Part shown: one piece after another, positions 57,401 through 64,000 of the stretch
Layout of the letters: the number at the start of each line of letters is the position of its first letter
How positions within the stretch are numbered: the first letter of the stretch is position 1
Assembly: GCA_958450365.1 (NCBI GenBank)
Contig: CAUEEP010000895.1
Span: forward strand, 599,001 to 663,000
Reading direction: 5' to 3'
DNA: 64,000 nucleotides
Source of the DNA: Mesorhabditis belari
Taxonomy: Eukaryota > Nematoda > Chromadorea > Rhabditida > Rhabditidae
Program-made: the position numbers and the translations under genes
The notes under the pieces: generated by a model
Seen by the model: the letters and a program-made list of their open reading frames with translations, nothing else
What the model was told of the DNA's origin: nothing
Databases searched by the model: none

Positions 57401-57694
57401 ACGACGAGCACGAGTCTGGACGGGGATGAGCAAAAAGGGATGGGCACTCCACCATCGTCTACACTGAATATCTCAAATCAATCACATCAATCAAATCCTT
57501 CAACATCTCATTCTCGAACATCTCATTCTCGAACTTCCCACTCTCGAGCATCTCATTCTCCAGCTTCTCATTCTCATTCTCATTCTCATTCTTCCTCATC
57601 CCATTCGGATCGTGTTCGGCATGAAGATCTCTCAAAAATCATCGATCAACATGGAAAATTCATTGATTTTCACTCGATTGGTTCTGGCTTTTGA
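51417..57694 (+). CDS. Organic solute transporter alpha/TMEM184-family protein
   Basis: Eleven exons: 51417-51510, 52357-52511, 52990-53063, 53710-53821, 53870-53919, 55009-55119, 55512-55596, 56155-56229, 56340-56418, 56645-56738 and 57373-57694. The protein of about 415 residues is a seven-helix OST-alpha-like membrane protein. Helix 1 is FFIIFSTVCTILVVAMSIFH. HLYYVLKYIS, FMYPVTSLCGTIGMYLPRAAPF, LRRCEWMVFQTPLVRCVLE, SNLVGLISMCVAFYGCYVLV and RFGVLFRMVDISQ follow. PLCCLKCLPKLPP is the Cys-rich loop. The cytosolic tail is Ser/His/Thr-rich with TSHSR repeats. OST-alpha partners carry bile salts or steroids; in nematodes the substrate is unknown. Nearly every intron is filled with repeats, and five carry tRNA-like elements. 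The first exon's start is the least certain part. Confidence 0.88.
51546..52292. mobile_element. TA-flanked MITE with nested insertion
   Basis: The ends are TACCGTATTCTCTCTAGTAG and, inverted, TACCGTACTCTCTCTAATAA. Subterminal TTTCAACCCCCTC/GGACCGCAATA blocks occur at both ends. It lies in OST-alpha intron 1 and contains a second element (51732-51965). Confidence 0.75.
51732..51965. mobile_element. Tc1-like MITE nested in another element
   Basis: The ends CAGTACTGGACAATGAAATA and complement are flanked by TA on both sides. They resemble Tc1 termini (CAGTGCTGG...). The arms extend about 75 bp through CGATCGTCACTTTCGCGCGT. At 234 bp it has no transposase. Confidence 0.8.
52741..52826 (+). other. 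tRNA-like element in OST-alpha intron 2
   Basis: TGGTCTAGTGGATAGGC (Glu-like box A) and CGAGTTCGATTCCC (box B) stand about 45 nt apart, followed by T6. The middle is longer than a class I tRNA and T-stem pairing is imperfect. Confidence 0.55.
53336..53407 (+). other. tRNA-like element in OST-alpha intron 3
   Basis: The acceptor ends GTCGC/GCGAC pair. The D-arm TGGAGCAGTGGATAGCG is Arg-like. Box B is altered (GGGTTTGACCTCC) and the anticodon arm is not formed. TTTTT follows. Confidence 0.55.
53529..53582. repeat. ACAGACGG tandem repeat
   Basis: Perfect and near-perfect GACAGACGGACAGAC units in OST-alpha intron 3. Confidence 0.85.
54176..54511. repeat. Inverted-repeat element enclosing a tRNA-like sequence
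   Basis: The ends TCGAGTAGCCTATAGAATGG and complement enclose about 290 bp, including the tRNA-like sequence at 54326-54389. It lies in OST-alpha intron 5. Confidence 0.6.
54326..54389 (+). other. tRNA-like element in OST-alpha intron 5
   Basis: TGTCAAGGTAACGCC with TGGTTCGGATCCGG downstream and a T9 run. The box A is weak and the span short. Confidence 0.45.
54670..54788. repeat. 11-bp tandem repeat (AGAGTCAAGTC)
   Basis: About ten copies in OST-alpha intron 5. Confidence 0.9.
55172..55335. repeat. 26-bp minisatellite
   Basis: About six copies of GTAAGCTTATCACCAGACAA plus ACTACA in OST-alpha intron 6. Confidence 0.9.
55634..55705 (+). other. tRNA-like element in OST-alpha intron 7
   Basis: D-arm TAGCTTATTGGTAAAGCG and a good GGGTTCGAATCCC T-arm, followed by T6. 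Core spacing equals that of 15636-15705. The anticodon stem is poor. Confidence 0.6.
55759..56140. repeat. 13-bp satellite (GATCACTTTAAAG)
   Basis: About 29 uninterrupted 13-mers. The last base of the unit is G in the first part and C in most of the last part. The array ends about 12 bp before the acceptor of OST-alpha exon 8. Confidence 0.95.
56493..56613. repeat. ACAGTACTTT tandem repeat
   Basis: About a dozen 10-mers, ACAGTACTTT/ACAGTACTTC, in OST-alpha intron 9. Confidence 0.9.
56957..57040 (+). other. tRNA-like element in OST-alpha intron 10
   Basis: GTAGCGCAGTCGTTAGGG (box A-like) and CTGGTTCGAATCCC (box B) stand about 45 nt apart, with T5 nearby. The length (84 nt) would fit a class II tRNA, but no clean variable arm or acceptor pairs. 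Confidence 0.55.
57283..57332. repeat. Direct repeat flanking last OST-alpha exon (left)
   Basis: A ~50-bp block ending GCTTTAGCCGGTGACTTG recurs at 57756-57805 in the same orientation, on the other side of exon 11. Confidence 0.8.
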
Positions 57695-57755
57695 AGAGCG
57701 CATTTTAGAAAACGTTTTATGCCTTTTCTTTTCCAACTTTTCCTAGAACCAATAT

Positions 57756-57805
57756 CTGTACTAATTGAAAGCCTTGTAATGGTTCTAGCTTTAGCCGGTG
57801 ACTTG
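57756..57805. repeat. Direct repeat flanking last OST-alpha exon (right)
   Basis: Partner of 57283-57332, with only a few mismatches. Confidence 0.8.
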
Positions 57806-58779
57806 CAACTTTGACTTGCAACTCAATTTTTCAAATTTCATTTAAAATTCGAAAAACTACGCTTAATTCTAAGTCAATAGTACCAATTTTATTTAAAAGA
57901 ACGATTAAAAAGAGATTTCTAAATTAAATTCTAAAATCTTTTATAAAAAAAGAGATTCTAAATTAAATTCTAAAATCTAAAATCTTTTATATTGACTCAA
58001 AGAAAAGTTATTGGTACTGCAAAGTGGAATCCGGCGAATTTCCTTTGGCCAATTTCCTTCTAAAGGCTTTTTTCACCATTTTGAATGAGAGGAGTCAACC
58101 TTTAATCGGCTATAACTTTTTTTCAGAGATAATATTCTGAGTAACTTTTTATTTCGTTGAATAGAGGAGATTTCAAGGCTTTCGAATGATATCAAATAGA
58201 GGTGGATTGAATAATCCAGTCGAGGGTAATCAAAAGTCAACGCTAAGCAAAGGGCGATTCAACTCGGGTGCATTGTCGGCTCGTTTTTATGAGAATGCAA
58301 AAATTCAATCAAACTCTATTTGGTGTCATTCGAAAGGCTTAAAGGTCCTTTGTACGATGATATAAAAAGTTAATAAAAAATATTATCTTTGAACAAAGTT
58401 ATAGATAATTAAAGTTTGGTTTATTCAAAAGCCAAAAGCTAAAAGCCAAAAGCCAAAAGCTAAAAGCAAAAGCCAAAAGCAAAAGCCATTCCACATTTGT
58501 CTTCTACGGGTTTTCCTTTGCTTTTCAGAGTTTTCTCTCAAATTTTTATGAGATTTTTAGTTAAAATAAATGTCATCTTCCCTTCACCACCAAAAAAGCT
58601 AATTAGTTCCCCATTGAGCTTAGGGTTAGGGAGCCGTCTGTCATGACGTGGGTTAAGTTAAGATATAGCCTAGTATTGTGTGTGTCGTTGTATTGTGATT
58701 GATATATTTCGTGTATGCGATAAATTCACCACTGGTAGCCCCAGTCGGTATTTTTTTTAAAATAAATGTTTTAATAAAT
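57806..58779. other. Repeat-rich spacer between convergent genes
   Basis: Contains a diverged relative of the ALG9-intron palindrome (about 58090-58410) and an AAAAGCC microsatellite (58431-58487). A segment at 58600-58760 ends CAGTCGGTA plus T8. No gene seen. Confidence 0.5.
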
Positions 58780-61700
58780 TTATTTCTTTTCATTTAATGT
58801 CTCATTTTCTTGAAATGGTTGATTTCTGGTTACAGTTGTCGGTAGGGTTTCATTGATTGATGGTTGACTTTCTAAGAGATTGATAAAAGTGCTTTGTTGG
58901 TTGGTAAAAGGGATTGTCAAACCTGGATACGAACTCCTCGAATCTCTTCTCCTCATCTCTTCCTCTGTAATCACCGGCATTCGATTCTCGTCAATCATCC
59001 AAGCATTTGGGCTCTAAAGGATAAATTGATTAGATTAAAATTAATCATATTAAACTAATCATATTAAACTAATCATATTAAATTGATCACAAACTCTTGG
59101 TCTTTCTTCATTATATCCAAGATCTGGACTAGGCAAATGTCCATTTGGAATCGATGGAGAAATCGTTAATCCATCATGACAGTTTAGTGAAGAAAAAGAT
59201 GAGTGACGACTGGAAAGAAGCTATTAGAGAGCAGATTATTGGTGTTATGACCGATTGGATGAGATCTTAGAAGTGCTGGATCTTAGAAGGGAATGGTCTG
59301 AACTAGCCGGACGATTACGCTACGCCGCTGAGATGCAAACGCCTATCGAGCATGGGAAACACGATGCTCTATTTATTTTTTTGTCCATTCACAATAGTTC
59401 ACAAGAAAAACACTTGCAAAGTTTGGGCGTCTACTCGGGGAAATCACAGCTGGGGGGATATATGGGCTCTTTCACAGCCGTGGAAACGTCAAGGGATAGT
59501 GTAGAGGTAGGTGTGCGCGCTCTCAATCTCACTTTTGCTTCTCTTGACCTTGGTTCGGGTCCAGCTGAAAAAATTTTTCCTTTTTTTTTTTGCTTTCTTT
59601 TGCTAAACCTTTGAAAGCACTTTTTATTTATTTATTTTAGAATGCCGAATAATAATTTTTAAGAATAGATTACATTGAAAAACTTTGTAAATTAATAAAA
59701 AAAAAAGTGCTAACCTATTTCTGATTTTTTTCCCGTTATTTTGGGTGACAAGATTTGGATGAAAACAATATGTTTTAGACTGCAAAGAGAGAAAAATGAA
59801 AATAGAATCAACTAAAAAGTTTATAGGAAAAACAAATACGATCAGTTCGGACCATTCCCTTGTTAGTCGGGAGGTTCAATGGCGCTAGATTTAACCTGCT
59901 TGGTGGTGGCTGTTTCCCAGTGGTCGCCCAATCATTCATAAACATGCTGCTCATCGATCGTTTCTTTCGCGGAGTTGCTGTTGAGGCGCTTGAGCCTGGG
60001 AATTGTAGATTGAAGATTTTGCTGGGTAATTGTTCATTTTTGTAGCCAATTGTTTTTTGACAAAGCTGTAGATATTATATCAATTGTCACTGTCGCCAAC
60101 GGCTGCCACCATAGCGCAGTCGGGAGCGCCGATTTCTACCGCCCACATGGTCCGGGTTCGAGTCCCAGACCTTCCGCGGAGATTCGATTTTTTTAAAAAT
60201 TCTTTTTAAATAACACAACTACAATATATTCTAAGCTTTTCTAAAGAATTTTTAGCTTTATTGAACAACTCTTTTATATAAACCAACCTCGTCTCTGTTT
60301 GGGCAACTGTGGTCCCAACCCTGAATGCCGTCTCAATCTCGACAGTGCTCCCAATTTCTTCTCTGACAATCGATTCAAATAATCGATCGATCCATTCTCA
60401 TTCTCATTTTTTTGATGATTTCGCCTTTCAATCGGTACAATATCGTCTCCATCCAACTCATCCCACATCATTTTCGGCTCATTGTTGTTTGCGTTTATGC
60501 GAATATGGGGGCGAACCATGTAATCATCGTCTTCGGTTGGCCTGGGAAAAATTGCAAGTTAAAGATAGAAGATTGTTTTTACTCACATAAATTTGCAGCT
60601 TCCCATTTGGGGGTTTGGTGGTCGGGCAGCGCTTTCGGCTGTGTAAAGTGGCTCGGGATGAGAGGTTTCCCACCTGGAAACACTGGCTTTGAAATTCGAG
60701 ATTTTGTACGCAAATCTTTCGCAAATCTAACTCGGTAATCGGGAGTCGAGAAGATGGGAAAGTGGTAAAATTTAAATCTTTTTAAAAATCAAGTACTATA
60801 CCATGGATCCTTTGCATCAGGCGGAAATTTCCCATAGGCGTCGTCGACCACAGAGAAGGCTACCTGAAAATTGGGTTTTGAAATGTCTGAATCTAATGGG
60901 GATCTAATGAAATCATAATCTCTACCTGCAGATTCCTATCCAAGATCCAATTACACTCAAAATCGTCATCATCTTCGCCTAACGGATTCAGCAACACCTC
61001 AGCCACTTTCATCCAACCGACAAAGCAGATAAATTGGAGAATGGTCATGATTGGGATGTAGATATCGATCTGGGAAATGTATTAGATGCTTAGAATGTTT
61101 AGAATTAGAAAATGCAAGGCTTAAAATGCTTAGAATGTGATAATGTGATACTGCTATTCGTTGTTTGATCAAGTCTGAAAATGACTCTGAAAGCTGTATA
61201 GAGATGTAGTTTTTAGATTCAAAACTCATTACACTCACAGTTTTTGGCATAGCTGCTTGATCTCTTGCTGAAAGATCGATGTATTGACGCCCGAAAATGG
61301 CCAAGAAGAAATAGGTGCGGATGGCGATGTGAACGACCTGGTAATCGACTCTTAGAAAGGACTTGAAGACTTGCGGATTAAGTTGTCAACATGGAAAACG
61401 AGCTCTACTTCCGACTCGAGCTAAGTAAAGTCAGACATTAGTTGAGCAATAGTCTGTTCTGATCTGATTTACTAGTTGGCTCAAAATCTGCAGCAGCTAG
61501 AGTCAAATTTTCCGAGGGTTTAGCATTCTAGTCAAAGCCCATGCGTGTAAGTAAAGTCAAAGCTTTCTTAAAATCAAAGCTCTCTTTAAGTCAAAGCTCT
61601 CTTTTACCTGCGTGTAAACTAACGGCACCGGCACCCAGTCATACATCGTCAAATTCATCACGTTCACGCGGAATTGTCGTAATTTCTAGAAGACTATTAG

Positions 61701-63208
61701 AAGTTGCATAAATATTAAGGCCATTCAGCTAGACATAGTAAACGAGCTAGATATATTCACATCTAATAAGTCCATAAGCAAAATATCAGACGAAATGAGT
61801 CCCTCCTCGCGTGAACATCGACACAAGCAGAAAGCCCAGTGCATTGGTTGCCAATATCTAACGATAGCTTAGATCTTTATCCATATATTAACACTCACTT
61901 TGCATGCGGTGATTCAACCGCTTCGAACACTTTCATTTCAGCTTCGGTCATTAGGCCTAAAATTTGATATTAAAGGAAATCTTTTTGGTAAAAAAAACCG
62001 GCAGTGACAAGATGTTGAACAGTAGGGAAACGTTTTTTTACTGAAGCAGAGATGTCACGAAAGACGAGGGCCTGGGTGAGGACGAGGTATCTGAAAATTG
62101 GCGAATGGAAACTGGTGGTTAGATTATGGTAGTGCCTTTTAGAAAACGGATTACCTCATAATATTGCGACGAATGATCCTCGCTCGCACATCGGCTCCTC
62201 GAATCAGGCAAGAGACAAGCAGCATTGGGCTGAACGGGGAAAATAGATTTGATCTAACCAATAATTTACCGGGATTGAGCCCTTGATGCCGACTAAGATA
62301 CAGGGCTCTTAGCCAGTCGGCTATGACGGTCATCAAGAATCCCTTGAAAATCTCACCTATCCACCCATCCAATATTCATGAAAACGTCCCACCAACGCGT
62401 GAACACCGTTGACACATAGAAACCCAACATGAAAGTGATTGGGATGTAATCAGAATAGGCATAGAAAAAGATGCACAGATCCTCGAAAATACTGAACACA
62501 GGTTTCTTGTGGAAAATTGGGTTCATTCTGGTGCACACGAACGTTATGGGGAATCCTGTGCGCCAGGTATGTTATTTGAGCTGAAAGTACAAGAATCTAG
62601 CCTACGCTCTTTGTTCCTTGTCGAGCATCATTCTGTATGTGAAAGAAAGACACGAATAGACGGCCAGCCATGTCGCCAACTCTGTCCAAACGCTTTTCCA
62701 AACTGGAACAAGATATAAACTCTAGAGCTGTTGAAAAAGAACTACTGTTACGGGAAGCAAGTATTTTATATTTAATCTGTAGCCGAAATGTTTGCTTTCT
62801 TTAAAATAGCATAGATATGTTCAAATTGATTCCTAAGGCAAAACAAGACAAGGACAGACTAGAGCTCGGGCTAGATAAGCAAAATAAGCCTTAAGAATCA
62901 ATATGATTATATCTTGTTTAGCCTATCTCCCACTAGACATGAGAAAATTCCAAGCCAAACCTAATTCCATCTTCGTTTTCTGTTTTCTTAGCCGATTGCT
63001 CTGAAATTTTGTCTACAAACTGATTCTATCTGTAGACAAACTTTCAGAGCAATCGGTCAAGAAACAGCCGAGAAAACAATGGTTGAATTAGGTTCGGGTT
63101 GGAATTTCCCCATTTCTATCTCCCACCTGATCCCCTCCATCGAAAGAGCAACCTGTAGAGACAAAAAAAGGAAGATGTTGAGACATCGAGGGAATAGTTG
63201 ACCGTCAT
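58780..63208 (-). CDS. Bestrophin-family chloride channel
   Basis: Bestrophins are pentameric, calcium-gated plasma-membrane anion channels. The start [23 protein letters not shown] (63208-63127) is the family N-terminus. Next come [16 protein letters not shown] (62702-62606) and [20 protein letters not shown], the pore-neck helix (62491-62357). [17 protein letters not shown] follows (62229-62155), then [14 protein letters not shown] with the RFP motif. [31 protein letters not shown] and [19 protein letters not shown] carry the calcium clasp. The catalytic core is complete. The tail after about 60740 is Ser/Arg/Asn-rich and its exon joins (60300 to 59220) are uncertain. About 15 exons. Introns contain two tRNA-like elements and a foldback repeat. 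The specific nematode best paralog is not assigned. Confidence 0.93.
60103..60177 (+). other. tRNA-like element in bestrophin intron (antisense)
   Basis: A well-formed D-arm GCGC...GCGC (TAGCGCAGTCGGGAGCG) and CCGGGTTCGAGTCCCAG T-arm, followed by T7. The acceptor and anticodon stems do not pair. Oriented opposite to the host gene. Confidence 0.55.
62267..62335 (-). other. tRNA-like element in bestrophin intron 3 (minus)
   Basis: On the minus strand, TAGCCGACTGGCTAAGAGCC with GGGCTCAATCCCGG downstream. Same T-arm style as the other minus-strand elements. No T-run is apparent. Confidence 0.45.
62942..63110. repeat. Foldback repeat in bestrophin intron 1
   Basis: The outer arms AATTCCAAGCCAAACCTAAT and complement, and the inner arms GATTGCTCTGAAATTTTGTC and complement, form a nearly complete palindrome. 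Confidence 0.75.
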
Positions 63209-63306
63209 TGATAAATAGATTCTCAAATGATCTTAAACAATTCGTTTCCTAAAACTCTCAAATAATCCATGATATTTTATGACTTGCGACATTTTTCCGA
63301 GAAAAT

Positions 63307-63932
63307 CCTCGGTTGGTGCTTTAAAGTGTGGTAAAACTACTGTACCCCTGCAATTTGCGCGAAATTTCATTTTATTCTTTCAACATTTCAACGCTTTTTC
63401 AACTAAAAATTCACAAAACAAAAGCAAAAGAAAATGATAAAAACAACTTAACTTAACATTAATTGGCATCAAGTTCGTGGAGTAGATTGTCGGGAAGTAA
63501 GTGGGTCTAAAAAACTCTACAAACAAAAGCTTTCGCGATAGAAAATGATAAAAACAACTCAACTTAACATTAGTTGGCATTTTTCAACTAAAAATTCACA
63601 AAACAAAAGCTTTCGCGATAGAAAATGATAAAAACAACTTAACTTAACATTAATTGGCATCAAGTTCGTGGAGTAGATTGTCGGGAAGTAAGTGGGTCTA
63701 AAAAAACTCTACAAACAAAGCTTCGGCCATAGAAAATGTTCTTAAAAACGTAACTTAGCTTTCTCCTCATTGTTTTCCGCAAAAACAAACGCGAATACAT
63801 CAGAAAACATCAGAAAAATACAAAAGAAATAAAATGAAATGAAAAATGAAAAAGAATGAAAATAAAAAAAAACTTCACACAAACTAAGGAGGGGTACGGT
63901 AGTTTTACCACGATTTAAAGCGCCAACCAAGG
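63307..63932. mobile_element. Terminal-inverted-repeat element with internal tandem repeats
   Basis: The ends CCTCGGTTGGTGCTTTAAAG and, inverted, CCTTGGTTGGCGCTTTAAAT match for about 43 bp through GGTAAAACTAC. The interior has a ~200-bp unit repeated (about 63385-63520 and 63585-63715), with AAAATGATAAAAACAACTTA and GTAGATTGTCGGGAAGTAAG. No coding frame. It lies just upstream of the bestrophin gene. Confidence 0.75.
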
Positions 63933-64000
63933 CTTTTTGTCTTTTTTGTACAAAAAAAAACTCTCTTTTATATCGTTCAATGAAATGTTGTGATGAAAAT

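Noticed and set aside
57440..57694. Independent Ser/His-rich gene starting at the internal ATG
   Set aside because: The preceding AG at 57371-57372 joins in phase with the previous exon, making it the tail of the OST-alpha protein.

Overview
This is a eukaryotic window. The compact multi-exon genes use short GT..AG introns whose acceptors are mostly TTTTAG or TTTTCAG. Several ATGs sit directly behind a 3' splice-acceptor-like site, as in SL trans-splicing. The protein set (MISC-1-like 2-oxoglutarate carrier, RFP-type bestrophin, OST-alpha family, secreted Ly6-like protein, MAT-2/APC1) points to a chromadorean nematode. The species cannot be fixed from the sequence alone. All gene models are hand-read from six-frame translation and family recognition, so exon edges are approximate unless stated.

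Layout. (1) 1-12.9 kb has no convincing gene. It holds a 5'-truncated LINE between ~150-bp direct repeats, inverted-repeat (MITE-like) elements, a mariner-type element, minisatellites and a series of GC-rich, strand-asymmetric islands. (2) 12.9-18.8 kb (+) is a C2H2 zinc-finger gene with an internally duplicated finger module. (3) 19.7-25.3 kb (-) has SNAPC3 (SNAP50) followed 189 bp later by GTF3C5 (TFIIIC subunit), arranged like a nematode operon. A small plus-strand gene of unknown function lies inside one GTF3C5 intron. (4) 26.1-27.0 kb (+) is a GPI-type Ly6/three-finger protein; 27.3-29.9 kb (-) is eIF2A; 30.7-32.3 kb (+) is the mitochondrial 2-oxoglutarate/malate carrier; 33.1-33.7 kb (+) is a small CS-domain protein. 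(5) 34.2-38.0 kb (-) is the ER mannosyltransferase ALG9, divergent from 38.2-46.3 kb (+) APC1/MAT-2; 46.7-48.6 kb (+) is a nucleoredoxin/tryparedoxin-like protein with a WCPPC site. (6) 48.6-51.4 kb is repeat-rich. 51.4-57.7 kb (+) is an OST-alpha/TMEM184 protein with a Ser/His-rich tail, and 58.8-63.2 kb (-) is a bestrophin. The last kilobase is a terminal-inverted-repeat element.

The most unusual feature is a set of about a dozen tRNA-like elements. They carry box A- and box B-like sequences, a degenerate anticodon arm and often a following T-run. They are scattered on both strands, mostly inside introns, with five in the OST-alpha gene alone. They do not look like ordinary tRNA genes and may be a diverse tRNA-derived, Pol III-type repeat population. 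SNAPC3 and GTF3C5 both serve small-RNA/Pol III transcription, so their pairing is functionally coherent. Any link between that pair and the tRNA-like elements is speculation.
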